A stretch of DNA of 64,000 nt from Valencia hispanica (GCA_963556495.2 OY747704.1:5616001-5680000); one strand, 5' to 3'. Shown: positions 13,265-25,817, numbered from the stretch's first letter. Numbers and translations are program-made. Notes: generated by a model from the sequence alone, not told the origin.

Positions 13265-14400
13265 TTAAGTAGCTTGGTTGTAGATGTGGCAACAAATCCT
13301 CTACACCCAACCTCAATCGAAAGCACCTGGGCATGCCAGCCACGTGGTTTTACCTCAGTTACTATTTTGGAGTACATCGGTCGCTTACGCTCACATGGTT
13401 CATCAACTGCAGCTTCCCATGGTACAGTTAATTCCACAATGAACAGTGACTTCCAAGAGGTTGACCACAATACCAGATCCGGTCTGAGGTAAGCTGTAAT
13501 GATCTCAGGCGGAAACGTCAGTCTCTGTTCTATGTCAACCTGCATCCTCCAGTCCCGGGCATTGTCTAGGAGGGTTGCTTCCACTCTTGCAGATGGCTTT
13601 GCTGGGAGTTGTCCTAGTCCTACAAATAGGATGATGTTTGTATGCCTAGGCATTGGAGGAGGGAGGGCGTTGTTGGTAGTTCTCCTTCCTTCCAGGGAAA
13701 TCGCCAGTTGTCGTAGGACCTGGTCGTCTCACTTTGGTGCATTTAAACTCCTCGGTAAGGCTAGAGACGGGCGATTCCAGGGCACCGTGTCCATACAAGC
13801 CTATGTTGCTGAGGCAATGTGGGAGGCTAAGCCACTGCTTAATTTATGAACTGACTGTCCTCTCCTGCTTCTCGACTTTGGTCATGGGAATCTCGTAGAC
13901 CGTTAGGGGCCACATCATGTGGGGGAGCAATCAAAATTGCAGCCAACAGTTTCAACTTGCCAGGAAGCAAGGTTTTGTCTATACTGACAAGGCCTTTGAT
14001 GGTATCTTTCCTCAGCTGATCACTCTGGTCTGCGTCTTTGAGGCTTGCATTGTACCAGCGCCCTAGGCTCTTTACTGACACCTCTGATACCTAAGGAATG
14101 GGTGTGCCCTTGATGTGGAACCTCTGGTCCACCAGCTTTCCTTTCACAATGGATATGCTCCTAGATTTACTGGGTTTGAACTTCATCCGTGCCCATGCGA
14201 TGTTGGCCTGGAGCTTTCCCAGTAGATGTTTATTGCATGCAATGGTTGAGGTCAAGGTGGTCACATCATCCATGTAGGCACGAATAGGAGGTAGACGATA
14301 TCCGTGCTGGAGGCGTTCTCCTCCCATGACCCATTTGGAAGCTCGAATAATCACCTCCATTGTCGTGGTGAAGAGGGGAAATTGTACATCCAGCCATTAT
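13265..14400 (-). pseudogene. decayed LINE with reverse transcriptase and restriction-like endonuclease (R2-superclade type)
   Basis: Minus-strand fragments appear in order. At about 14395-14091 is the end of the RT domain: CTISPL, then MEVIIRAS, the YMDD box (AYMDDVTTLT) and KFKPSKSRS. At about 14081-13839 is thumb-region debris. At 13653-13269 is a PD-(D/E)XK-type endonuclease with RPDLVLW, ELTVPWE and ERKRPMY, then EVGCRGFVATSTT. Such endonuclease-bearing LINEs cleave fairly specific targets, unlike APE-type L2 elements. Frames change at least twice, so it is dead. The C-terminus continues at 9868 and below beyond the inserted TTAA element. The exact clade (R4, HERO or NeSL-like) is not resolved. 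Confidence 0.7.
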
Positions 14401-16067
14401 TCCCACTTCCAGTGATTGCCATGATGTTGTGTATTCTGTTGTTTGGATGCAGAATTACAAATCTTGGAAGTAGTTTCTCACCAGGTTTGTAATGGTAATT
14501 GGGATGTGGAAGAATTTGAAGGCTGTCCAAATAGCCCCTTTCAAACAGGCCATGAAAAACGGTAATTTTCCAGACTTTGTCTGTTTTGCTTTTGTGTCTG
14601 AAAGCAATCTTCCTGACTTTGTCCGGATACCCTTTACCGGTAATTTTACGGATGAAGTCTAGTAACAAGAGTGGACTTTTCGCGGTGTGGGGTTTGCATT
14701 CAGACTACCAGGTAATGTTCCGCGAAAGCTGCAGGGGTGTGGGGCGATGGGGAAAAGGGGAGGGGGGCAGGGAACTCTGTGAGCACACACATTGATGACG
14801 TATAAATGCCATTATTTTCCTATCAGCTTCATCAATGTCTCTTAAGCATTTCCATGTGCGCAAAATTGCAAACATCACAAAGACGAGCGCTGGGAGTAGA
14901 TCTGCTGTTTCGTCTACCATCTTTGCAATAATCCCTTTGTTTGGGGAAATGACGTACGCCAGCCGCACTAAGTTTACGTAATATCCACATACAACCCCCC
15001 ACTCCCCCGCACCCCCCACCCCACAGACATTCATCAGGATCCTCCAGTACATTTCTTGCTGTGTGAAAGCAGCCGAAAGGCAATGTTCCGGAAAAAAGTG
15101 GTGTGTCTGAAAACACAACTCCGGTTAAAGACCGGATGGAATTTTTCTGCAAATATTCCAGAACTTCTCTCTAAAAACGACTAATGAGAGAATGGGGGAC
15201 AGATCCGAAAGCGTTGGCTAGGTTATGACTAGACAGAAAATAACCTAAGAATGCATGTAGAAATACTAAACACAGAGTGGACCTAAAAATAATGAAACAT
15301 TGGAAAAATAAAAATAAAGGAGACTAGAAGAACTTAAAGCAGTTAATGAACATAATAGAGGAGGGAAACATAACAGAAACAATAAACTTTAGAAAGAATC
15401 TAAATCAGAGAATAATGCTAATAATGAAATAGAGAAAAGCAGAGCCAAATAAAAAACAACGGATGAGATAAAGAAATAATAAAAGATCAACCTAATAAAA
15501 TGGAAGTGACTAGAGGAACTAACCCAGATAAGAAGCACAAACGCAAGAGTAACTAAGATAAGACCTAAATAAATAAATAAAGAATGAACCAAAAACAAGA
15601 GAAACTCCACATACAAACACCCAAGGGTTAAAGAGGAGGACAAAACATAGTGGAAGGAAAAACTCAAATAACACAAACATCTAAGGAACGTAACACCTCC
15701 ATTTTTGACAACTGCCTTCACCCGCTTCATTCTCTCTCCGTGTGCTTTTCTATTTTGTATTCTTATTTTAGTTATTCCAGTGTCTGTGTGTCATTCACTT
15801 ACACTTTATTCTTTTGTGTTTGCTGCCATAACAAATGAATTTGTTGTATCCCACTGTGGCATCAATAAAGTGTACACCTGCTTCAGTCCAACACAGGGTT
15901 AAATCTATTTAGTCTTTTGGAAGTTTCTCCATTTTTAAAATAAATGTAGCCAGATCTCAGGCTGTTTTGCTAGAATCTGCTTCTTTTGTTTCAACCCTTT
16001 TACAATATGTTCCTTTTTGGCTGCTCACACACAATACATCTTCATATAACGGGAGACTGGTTTAGAG
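14401..16067. other. unassigned, probably repetitive
   Basis: At 14520-15140 there are repeated motifs such as GTGTCTGAAA and CCGGT/ACCGG on both sides of a G-rich segment (GGGGAAAAGGGGAGGGG at about 14751-14767), which suggests a decayed DNA transposon. No terminal repeats with TSD could be paired. From 15180 to 16060 the sequence is AT-rich without recognisable coding capacity. Confidence 0.3.
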
Positions 16068-16382
16068 TTCAGTCATCCGGAGGGGGCTCAGAGTAGAGCC
16101 GCTGCTTCTCCACATCGAGAGGAGTCAGTTGAGGTGGCTCGGGCATCTGGTCAGGATGCCTCCTGGACGCCTCCCTGGTGAGGTGTTTCGGGCACGTCTC
16201 ACCGGGAGGAGGCCCAGGGGACGACCCAGGACACGCTGGAGGGACTATGTTTCTCGGCTGGCCTGGGAGCGCCTTGGGGTTCCTCCCGAGGAGCTGGAAC
16301 AAGTGGCTGGGGAGAGGGAAGTCTGGGTCTCTTTGCTTAGGCTGCTGCCCCCGCAACCCGAGCCCGGATAAGCGGAAGAAAA
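16068..16382 (+). mobile_element. LINE C-terminal fragment ending in a (GGAT)n tail
   Basis: A plus-strand frame encodes QLRWLGHLVRMPPGRLPGE, then GRRPRGRPRTRWRDYVSRLA and a WERLG-type end, about 90 residues. This is the extreme C-terminus of a fish non-LTR retrotransposon protein that is very common in teleosts. The stop is followed by AAGCGGAAGAAAATGGATGG, the start of the tetranucleotide tail, as expected at a LINE 3' end. Everything upstream is missing (5' truncation). GC content is far above its surroundings. Confidence 0.75.
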
Positions 16383-16421
16383 TGGATGGATGGATGGATG
16401 GATGGATGGATGGATGGTTTA
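16383..16421 (+). repeat. (GGAT)n microsatellite tail
   Basis: Nine or so GGAT units directly follow the LINE C-terminal fragment and form its 3' tail. Confidence 0.95.
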
Positions 16422-16429
16422 GAGCTGAC

Positions 16430-17645
16430 CCAGCCTTTCTCTGATTTGATGATGTCTCTTCTATTTAAGAGTCCATTATGGAATTTACTCTTAATCCAGA
16501 CTTTCTACCAGGGTGTCAAGATCAATGTCCTAAAGCAGAAAGATATAACAATGGTCTTGTGCAGCTAAGGGATTTGTTTAATTGATATATTTCCTTGTCT
16601 GTTCAACAGCTCCAGCAGTAATTTGGCTTGGGTAGAGATGAATTCTTCAGATACTTCATTAATAAAGATACAACACTTCTTACTGACAGCTGTTTTTCAC
16701 ATGTAAAAAGACTTCATCTTTTTTTGTATCCAAACGATGCATTGTTGTCTTTTACAAGATGAATTGGAACTTAATAATTAGGCTCAGTTTAGAATGGATG
16801 GGAATGACTTGGAGTCTGTCTACAAACTACTGAACAAATTTGGGACAAAGACTAAGATATGAGCTTTGATGACTCAGACTGGCGGAGGACTGGGGTCTGT
16901 ACGGTTTAATTGTGTCTGGTAGTTCTTTGTCACTCCTTTTTGTTTCTGTTACACCTGAGCTCCTGTTCTTGCTTAGCTTCCTTAAAAAAAAATCAAGAAA
17001 AATTTGTTTGAATGACTTGAAAACATCACCAAGCTAGGCTGAAAACTGGCCTGTTCACTTTTAAATCCTATGATGACACTCTTTTACTGCTGAGTTTTTA
17101 CAGGAGCCAAAATAACGTGGATCCCTGTCCTGACCTAAGTATGTGTGAGAGATTAGTGGCTGACAAAAATAACAGAAGACCATGCATGCAAAACGACATA
17201 GAGGTACAGGATCACAGGAGCCTCATACTTTCCTTTGCACATCAGGGATTTCACCACTCACCCTTTTTGTTTCAAGAAGTCCATCCTCACATACCAACTC
17301 ACCCCTTCTCCCCCAACCCCCTAAAATATCACCTGCATTCTGCTCCTTTAATCACCTCACTAGGCATTCCTTTATGCAGTTAGCAGCCGTTTGTCATGCA
17401 CAGCAAAACCGGGAAAAGGTCTTTCAAAACAAATGTGAAGCAATCCATGCAAGCTGTAACTGCATCCACAACCATGGAACGCAGAATGGGTGAACACCAG
17501 AATCACTTTGTAAAGCATGTATTCACAGGTGTGGCCGTGTCAAATGACAAAAATGCAATATTTTCTTCTTAACGTTTATGCAGCATCCAGGATTTAATGG
17601 TAAACAGTGCTGCCAATGTTATACCCCTCAGATCTTTTATGTTTT
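16430..17645. other. no feature recognised
   Basis: The open frames at 17117-17493 overlap one another and contain no known domain. I see no splice-consistent exon, RNA or repeat terminus. Confidence 0.35.
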
Positions 17646-17649
17646 TTGA

Positions 17650-18075
17650 AGCTTGACCCAGAAGCAGATTTGGGGAGGCAGAGTAAATTAAGAGTTTTAA
17701 TGACAATACTAATGAAACTAAGAGGGGGTAGCCTAATGTGAATCAGGAACAGACTGCAAAAACCACACAGGGAAGCCAGGAGATATGAAGCGAGACAAAA
17801 GTAACGGAAGAATCCAGCAAGTTGTGACTAAATCTGAACTGTTTCATTACTGGGGAGGGAGTGAGGAATGACCTGCACCCTGAGGACTAACTGGGGAAAA
17901 GCAGATGCAGGTGAGAGTTAGAGCAGACAGATAATTAGCAGCTGAGAAGGAGGAAGAATAGTAGGGAGGAAATAACAAACAGAGAAGGAAAACAATAGTT
18001 GGAAACATAACAATAACTACAAAAGCAGTCAGAGAGCGCAGACCTCCGCCGGGGCCACTCACAAACACAGAGCAA
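17650..18075 (-). mobile_element. solo-LTR-like repeat (family copy 3)
   Basis: It holds the same ordered blocks as copies 2 and 5: GACCCAGAAGCAG, AGAGTTTTAATGAC, GGGAGGGAGTGAGGAATGAC, CTGAGGACTAACTGGGG and AATTAGCAGCTGAGAAGGAGG. On the minus strand it has the composition of an LTR. The termini are not clean. Confidence 0.5.
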
Positions 18076-18109
18076 TGAACTGAAAATAATGAGAACCATG
18101 CTTGACACC

Positions 18110-18420
18110 ATGCTTGACTGTTGCTATTATGTTCTTTTTGATGTAACAGTAAGTAAAAGATCCACTTTTGTCTCATGAGTCCACAGACTATTTTGTTTTG
18201 GGGGTTTTTGGGGAAAATATGAAACAGGCCTTTGTGTCCTTTTGGTTCAACAACAGTTTCATAAATACTAATTTTAACTGAAGCAAGTTCTGGGTTCTTT
18301 TGTGACCTCCTGGATGAGTAGGTGGTTTTCTGCTGTGGGATCATTTGGGATAATTTTCCTGTTGACGACACAATTTGGACCAACCTTCAACTGACAGACA
18401 GATGACATCACATATGACTC
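18110..18420 (-). mobile_element. possible degenerate Tc1-like fragment
   Basis: Fragments such as GTGACCTCCTGGATGAGT and TTTTGTCTCATGAGTCCA resemble reverse-complement transposase-coding sequence of a fish Tc1-type family. No termini were found and frames are broken. Confidence 0.35.
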
Positions 18421-18429
18421 CCCAAAACT

Positions 18430-19499
18430 TTGGAATAGTTAGGAGTTCATGGTTGACTCAATAAATGAAGGGTGCCTATATCATCGCTTCTATCATTGCT
18501 TTACACCATGTTGCGACCTTACAGGTAAATTTGCTAAACAGTCATACCTACAAAGATTGGCAGCTGTCTTAATGATGTCCATCTGTAAATTATTCTTTTC
18601 TCTGTAGAATAGTAAACCTCTACCTGTTTAGAAAGTGCCTTATAATGCTTCCAAATTGAGAGGCAGGAAACTTGTGCCTCTAAGGTCATTGCTGATGCCT
18701 TTCCTTCTTTGCATTGTGTGAATACACACAAGTTTATACAATATTAAAGGTGGGACATTTTTTCCTGGTGTCACTAGTCTAATCGTTAACATCAAACACA
18801 GCTTCCATTTTACCCGAAGTGTCTATGCTTTATTAGTTATTCCAAACTGTGCGTGTGTGTCTGCATGTGTGTGTGTACTCAAATGACGCCCGTGCTTGCT
18901 TACTTCACATTCATCAGAGAAAACCCCTAAATGTTTTCTATCACCTCAGTTGACTGAAAAGGTCACTTCAAAGGAGAGAAAGAGTCAGGGGAATGCACGG
19001 GGCTTCAGGGGCCTGAAGCCAGCAAATGCATGTTGTAAAACTTAACAAGGTGTGAACGTCCTCTATGTGCCCTGAGTCTTTAGGACAGCTTGTAGAATTT
19101 TCAGTGCCTCGAAGAACACTGTAAAAAGTGATGAGATTGCCTGCATGTTGTGTTTGTCTAATTTGCATTGGACCAATCAGAACAGAGTACCAGTTTGCAA
19201 CGTGCCAGTTTGCATCAACACATCAAAGTTGGTTTCTACAAAATTCAATCTGTTGTGAGTTGAAACGTATGAAAGTTCAACATATGGAAGATTATCCCCA
19301 AAGTTTGTTTTCATCACAATTTCTATTTTAGTTACAATAACAGACTACAAATACTGTAACAATATGGCAAGAATGAAAGTAACTTTAACCAACAGGTCAA
19401 GCCTCACTTTTATCCACGTTTCTGTTTTAAAAGAAAAACAAACATTATGTGGAAATCAAAAATATGTGATAAAAAAGAAAGAGTGTGAGATTAGAATGC
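18430..19499. other. no feature recognised
   Basis: AT-rich, with a short GTGTGTGT-type cluster at about 18851-18876. No coding or repeat structure that I can support. Confidence 0.35.
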
Positions 19500-20035
19500 A
19501 TTTTAGCTGATGATTTTAATCTACGTGTGAATAACCTTTTAGATCCTTTATCAACAGTTTTTTAAAATGTTCTGAATTATATGGATTTTAGTCAACATGC
19601 CACGCAGCCGAGTCACAACAGAGGACACACCCTGGACTTGGTCATCACGTATGGCCTGTCCACCCGTGTGTCCTCTGTTGTTGACTTGGGTGTCTCTGAC
19701 CACTACTGTGTGTTTTTTAACATCACCAGTTTTATCCAGAAGGAGACCTCTGTGAGAACCGTCAGGAAGCGCCATCTAACCCCTGAGGTGGATGCAGGTT
19801 TTCTAGACGTTTTTGAAAAGAATCCTCCTATTGATTCACCTGCCCCCGGTGATTTTATTGTCAAGGATTTTACCAATGGGCTTCAGTCCACTTTGGATCT
19901 GCTTGCTCCACTAAAAGTAAAAAATACACACTCAAAACTTGCATCGCTGTGGAGAAACGAAAACCTCAAAAAACAAAAGAGAAATTGCAGTGTGGCAGAG
20001 AGAAAATGGAGGAAAATTAAATTCACAACAAACCA
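19500..20035 (+). mobile_element. L2-type LINE fragment, end of the APE-like endonuclease domain
   Basis: The frame at 19581-20039 encodes HNRGHTLDLVITYGLS, then VSDHYCVFF, the final catalytic His region of the APE-type endonuclease of L2/CR1 LINEs (compare SDHFCI in the 46-50 kb element). It continues with a basic linker that leads into the RT N-terminus. The front of the domain is cut by stops near 19545. Confidence 0.75.
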
Positions 20036-20149
20036 TTAAATATACACAGAACCTTTCAAAGCATTTAATAAGGCCGTAAGAAATAAAAGAAATGCATGTC
20101 TTCTAAATTTATCTCAGATCATAAAAATAATCCCAAAATTCTTTTTTCC

Positions 20150-20990
20150 ACTGACAAATTTTTTACCGTGTTTCTAATGCATTTCAGAAAACCCCCTCAA
20201 ACACTCTTTGTGATGAGTTCGCAGACAACTTCAGCGGGAAGGTAGACACCATCAGATGTAAGATTTTATCTTCTCAATCTGAGCAGGAGGAAACACTGGA
20301 CGGTTTTGTCCTGGTAGAAGCTGAGATTCATGATAAAGTTTTCTCCTCAGTGAGGCCCACCACATGTCTTTTGGACCCAATTCCTAGTTCATGTTTTAAG
20401 TCATTTTATAGATCTTTTAGAGATGAGATTTTAACCTTGATGAATTGTTCCCTTCAGACAGGGGTCTTTCCTGCCACCTTTAAAGGGGCGGGGGTGAGGC
20501 CCCTGTTGAAGAGTAATTTAGATTTGATGATTTTAACAACTTTCGACTTTTAATTTACTGTTTTTGTCAAAATGTTAGAAATGCTTGTTTTATTGAACTT
20601 AATGATTTTATTAACGTTCATAATGTTCTAGAAAAATTTCAAACTGGTTTCAGGGTTGGTTCTACTGGATCTAAGCGCTTTGATTCAGTAGACCACAATA
20701 TTCTTTTGGCAGACGTCTCCTTGTTATCCCTAAAGTCAGGACACACTCATGGAGAGGCGTCTTTCCATTATTATTGCCCTCACCTCTGTTACAGGCTGCC
20801 TGAGGACTTCTGGGCTGCAGAGAACGTTCATGTTTTTAGAGCAGGCTCAAGACTCACCTTTTTAGCATAGCTTTTAACTTATTATTATTTTCTATAGTCT
20901 GTTTAATTGCTCTGCATGTTTTACTTGCTTATATTTTATCAGTGTTTTGCTACTTAGTCTTCTCATATTTATCCACAGTTAATTTTTATA
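20150..20990 (+). mobile_element. degenerate L2-type LINE RT and 3' fragment
   Basis: Pieces matching an L2 RT appear in order: the PTTCLLDPIPSSCFK segment at 20350-20400, the VRPLLK region at about 20495, a DSVDHNI remnant near 20690, and the C-terminal LPEDFWAAENVHVF-type ending near 20800-20860. The core with the YADD box is deleted between about 20700 and 20720. This is the same source as the upstream fragment at 19.5 kb. Confidence 0.65.
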
Positions 20991-23900
20991 TTTTAACTAG
21001 TGCTGTCAAGAGATAAAAAAACTTTTAGATTAATTAATTTGAGATGGAGAGCAGTCCACGGTACCACCGCTGCTCAGTGTGTCAGGATGTGCCGCTTGAT
21101 AAAGGAAGGATCCATACACAGACCTGGATAAGAGGTGAGAACCAGGATTTAAATGGTGCAGTACACAGAGAAAGGTTTGTCCTTGCTAGACAATGATCCG
21201 GCAAAGAGTGAAGGATCAGATAGAACTTAAATAGGGCAGACAGGTGAGGAGAAACAGGTTAGTTCTCCTTCTGGGATGGGGCTGGGGGGACTGCCTTGGG
21301 GTCCATGCTCGAGCGGGAGGATGGAGGCTAGGGGTCTATTCACACCCCTGTTCGCTACGGGCCATCAGGGGTTGGGGTCTGGAGGAGGAACAGGTGGTCT
21401 GGTTGGAGTCCTAGGCTATCGGGCTGCTTCGCCACTGTGGGGCCCTTGGTGGTCTGCTTGTCTCTGTCCTAGAAGGTAGGGGGTCCATCTCCCGGGTCCG
21501 GGGGCTGTTTGCTCTACTGGGGCATCGGTACCTGGACCTAGGAGCATAAAGTGTGGATGGGGTGTGTGAGTGAGGGTACAGCGTAATTTCTTGGGTGTCT
21601 TGCTGAGTCAGTAAGAATGTAATTTAAGAGGGAGGGAACGTATGACTGTCTGTGTGTCTTTGTCTACCTGTCAGGTTGGGTCTTGGGCTGCCCTCTCGCC
21701 TGGCGCACCTCAGGCCTCACATTTATCCCCTCCATCACTTCCTGCCAGTTCCCTTGGTTCAAGGCGCGCTGACTCGGCGCCTTGAACCAGCGGATCTCCA
21801 CCGTCGTCACAGGGGTAGAAGGAGGCTTTATGGAGCCCAGCAGCCCCGAGCCGTATTAATTGGAGATGCTGGCTCAGGGCGCTGAGTCAGTGCTGCCCTA
21901 GGCCGGCGCTGCTGCTGAAACAGAGAGAGACAGGATGGGTAAAATCTTTGAGGGGTAATGCTAACATAGGCTAACATTCAAAACAGTATGTTAGCTATGC
22001 TAACTAAGTGCTAATGTGATAATAATGGTAACCTGAAAAACGCAATCCAACTCCAAACTCGCCATGGGGTGAGTGTGTCTGAGAGACACCCACGACGCGT
22101 GTCTGTGAGGCCGTGCCTGTGACGTAAAGAGTGGAAAAGATGTACTGCTCTCCGCCAATCACAAAATTCAAATGCAGTAGCCACAGGTCAACCCTAAGAA
22201 GGCAACACTAAGACGTTTTTTGACCAAAAACTGTAGAATTAAACACGTTTACACGAAAATGTAAATAAATCCCCAGAAACTGAAAGGTTTTATTGGTAAA
22301 GACCCATTTATACAGTTTATAGGCAAAAAAAAAGTTGTTTTTGGGGTTTAGTTACTCGTTATGCCTAGTTTATACTTACTAAAAGGTTATCCTAGGTCAA
22401 AGAAAATGGAACAGACTTATATCACGTGACCGCTGCTGCCCAGGGCCCGCCTTTTGCTTACCCGCTCTGTTTACGTCCCGCCCATCGTTATATTTTATAC
22501 GTATAAGTTTCAATATAGATGTATAACAAGAGTTTTACTTTTTTAAGTGTGTATATATTGGTTAAATCAAATGTATAAGCGAGTTAGTACCTGCTAGCAA
22601 CTGAAGCTGCAACTACTAAGCAACTAACTAACCATAGATAACTGCTTTGGATCTAAAAAACATTTTCCGATAGCTAAAATTACTTGACTTACATTTAAAT
22701 TGGAAATTCGCTCCCAAAGTTGCTGCTGCCACCAGCAACTTTAAAAATACCGCGCTGTATTCTGGGAAATTTTTGAAGGCTTCAAGGAACCTCCCATATA
22801 TCCTTGGTCAGTTAGCTAAACGGCAGACAAACGGAGGACAGACACCTCGATAGCACATGAACATCGGAACACGCCTTGGCGGTCCCTGATGACGTATCTC
22901 CTAGGCAACCGGGACGGGACCAAGGCATCAAGGCGAGGTTCCTTGGCATTGAGAAACACCCAAGGTCTATCCGTGACCTATGCAAGGACGCACGGAGTAG
23001 AGTCCTATTTTCTAACTATCCTTTTAACGAAACAGAGAGCGCACGCCTGTAATTGGTCAGCTCAACATCAGCCCAAGATTGTTTCACCAGAGAGGTGCTC
23101 TATAGTTGATGTAATAGGTAGTCATTGCAGCTTTAGAGCACTAGCGCTTTATTTTGTAAAGCCATCTAATATGGTCTTTTGATGATTTTGAACAACAGGA
23201 AGTGTAGAGAACAACAAAACAGAGTCCTGTGTTTGTTTTTGTTTCCATGCTTTTTTTGAGGATTCTATGAGCTGAACTTCTAGTCAAAAGCTTTCCAGCT
23301 CAATCAAAACTCGCTTTCTGTCAGCCTTTGCTCCTTGAGTTGTGCATGTGCATATGTGCATAAACAAGCTGAACTAAATAAACTTTCTTCGACCAGAGAT
23401 GTCACTGCAATGGTAGGCAGACCCGCCAGAAAAGGTCTGCCCCCTACTGTCCTGGTGGAGAATTGCTTTGCAACACTGACACACTGACGGAGAAGTATAA
23501 ACGGAAAAAGCCTCCGTCGATACGTCTGCGTGTGGGTGCAAACTTGCTGACGGAGAAGTATAATCCAGGCTTTATGCATGAATTACTGCATCCATGCAGC
23601 ATGGACCTTGGTGTCCAAACAAAATGGAAACTTTACTTTAATCTGAAAATAGGACTTTGGACCATGGAGCAACCATGGAGTTGTATTTCTGTTTAGCCCA
23701 GGTGAGACGATTCTGTTGTCTCAGACGTTGCTTCCTTCAAAGTTCATGAGGTCGTCTGGAGCAAGCAATGTTCTTCTTCTGTTTTATAATACGCCTGGGG
23801 TGTAATGAGTGTTTTACAGTACTGCTATGTCATGTGGTATAGAAATCTCTCAATTGCTTAAAAATGTAAACTGCTTCATCAAATGTGGATTTGTTCTAAG

Positions 23901-24230
23901 ATTGTAGGCCACCCATTTGAAAACCTTTGTGAATCTTCTACCATAATAATATAGTAGGATTAGTCACCAACCTCTGCTCTAACCCTGAGCACGCCCTGAA
24001 CCAGGAAAACAGATTGTTACTATCAGGTCGAAGATATAGGGTCTCACAATCTAATAAGGTGGAACATTTTGTACATTTTTGTAATTCTTTTTAAATTTTC
24101 ATGCATTTTGTGCATCAGTTAATCCTGAAACCAAACATGGAATATTAATAAGCATTGAATCTGCTCATCTGTGTGCTTTTTGATTCTGTGTTTGCGTTTG
24201 TGTACAAATGTCTGTAAAAAACAGTGCTGT
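20990..24230. other. unassigned stretch with GC-rich island and inverted repeat
   Basis: At 21250-21900 lies a GC-rich segment without a credible frame that includes a 12-bp perfect stem (21756-21788). At 23486 and 23550 the 16-mer TGACGGAGAAGTATAA occurs twice in direct orientation. Complementary AAGGAACCTC and GAGGTTCCTT motifs flank about 22785-22945. I suspect decayed DNA transposons but cannot define ends. Confidence 0.3.
21756..21788. repeat. perfect 12-bp GC-rich hairpin
   Basis: GGTTCAAGGCGC at 21756-21767 pairs exactly with GCGCCTTGAACC at 21777-21788 across a 9-nt loop. A related GGCGCTGAGTCAG motif follows at about 21876-21890. Confidence 0.85.
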
Positions 24231-24236
24231 GATGCC

Positions 24237-24334
24237 AGAGACAACACGAAACGATAGGATACGTTATTTAGTTTTTGTCAGAACAAGCCTGAAATCTAAC
24301 TGAATAACATATCCTATCGTTTTGTGTTGTCTCT
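24237..24334. repeat. 32-bp inverted repeat with 34-nt loop
   Basis: Arms at 24237-24268 and 24303-24334 pair over 32 positions with only two mismatches, which would be G:U-compatible in one RNA strand. The core is AAACGATAGGATA. The fold is of pre-microRNA size, but MITE origin is equally likely. No expression evidence is available. Confidence 0.8.
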
Positions 24335-24349
24335 AGTTCAGGAGTGACT

Positions 24350-24768
24350 TCACATGAGGAATGGGACATTTGTAAACGGTGTGTAGGACTCATCTTTGGC
24401 TCTTGATGCGCTGACTCCATCCTCAGTTCACTCTTTGTGAAGCTCCCCCAAATTCTTTAATGGATTTTTCTTGACAGTCCTTTAAAGGCATGTTACTGGT
24501 GCACCATTTTCTTCCACACTTTTTCCTTCCACTCAACGTTCCATGGATATGCTCTACTTTTTCACAAGATTCACAGTAATGAGACAGAATTTTGGGTTTT
24601 CTTTATCTGTCAGTAATAATCATCAAATTACAAAATAAAAAGGCTTGAAATATTTCCCTCTGTGTAATGAATCTGTAAAATTCTGTATATGAGTTTCACT
24701 CTCTGAAATGAGTTAACTTTTTCACTATATTCAAATTGTTTGAGCTCTATTTGCATACGGTAATTAAT
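24350..24768 (-). mobile_element. Tc1-like transposon remnant with internal deletion
   Basis: The first half (about 24395-24555) reads on the minus strand as Tc1-type transposase-coding DNA (complement of CCTCAGTTCACTCTTTGTGA). The second half carries the subterminal block GCTTGAAATATTTCCCTC, CTCTCTGAAATGAGTTAAC and TTTTTCACTATATTC, which also occurs at 62.9-63.07 kb. Most of the transposase is missing. Confidence 0.65.
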
Positions 24769-25270
24769 TGCCCAGTTTATGCCTTTAAACTAGAAAATGG
24801 TTTCATGGAGGCATTATGTTAGGTAAAATAATAATGTTGTATTATTATTTTCTTAGGGTGTCTTTCTAATGTACTTTTTAAATGTCATTTTGGTTTCAGT
24901 CACATGCTCATTTGCATGACATCCTGTTCTTTTAATATGTTAATGAAGTGTGACTAAATAAAGAGAGACTGCAGAGGGGGTGCTCTTTGAGACCAGAGAC
25001 CAGAGACCAGAGACTATGACACTGGGAGGCTGAGAACAGACAGACACGGTTGGCTCATTCCTTATAGTATTTTCCTGGTCTCCCTCTGCAGAACTGATTA
25101 TCCACATCTACCTCTGCAGAGCTTATTGACTCCATATTCTCTCCAACCCTTGTGTGATTCATTGTAGGTCAACCACTTTTTAACCTAACACATTATAACA
25201 ACAATCTGAGGAGTCCCCATTTCTATTGGAATAATCTGTTATGTAATGCTAGACTATAAATTCTGTATTT

Positions 25271-25319
25271 AGGATTTTAGTCTAAAATCCTACATGCTGA
25301 GTTACTGTCAGCATGTAGG
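25271..25319. repeat. two overlapping perfect hairpins
   Basis: AGGATTTTAG at 25271-25280 pairs with CTAAAATCCT at 25282-25291 across one base. CCTACATGCTGA at 25289-25300 pairs with TCAGCATGTAGG at 25308-25319. The two stems share three bases and would compete in a single strand. Confidence 0.85.
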
Positions 25320-25817
25320 TACAATAAAAGGGCTGCCTTTAGTTTTGGATACAGCTAATGAGAGATGGATAATATGCTGATATACCTAGTTGGATTTTTT
25401 TTTTTTACAGTGTAGAACCTTTTAGAGGGAGCAGCAAGTGTTTGGAAAACAAACATCAGGCGCTTAGTTGGGCAGCTACGGTCTGGACACTTCTGATTTA
25501 TCTGTGTACAATTATGTTGCTGACCTCTTAACCACTCTGCCATTTGTGTAATCACCCCCCACCCCACCAAAGTTCTGTTCAGGCAATCACCCCTGCCACC
25601 TAGACACTAGTAACCTCACAGAATGCACCCCACAAACTGCTACATCAGACACACACTTTAAGAAAATTATGATCAGGCTTATTTTTTTCACTGCTGTTTT
25701 CAACAGACTTGGATGCTGGTGATCTGAAAGCAATGTTACATTTTGCTAAAATTGCATTAAAAACTGTTCGAGTCTGCAAAAAAACAGCTTGTTGATTATT
25801 TTTTTTCAAAAAGTACT

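Noticed and set aside
16129..16371. Arg/Pro-rich GC-rich small gene
   Set aside because: It matches the C-terminus of a common fish LINE protein and ends in its tetranucleotide tail.
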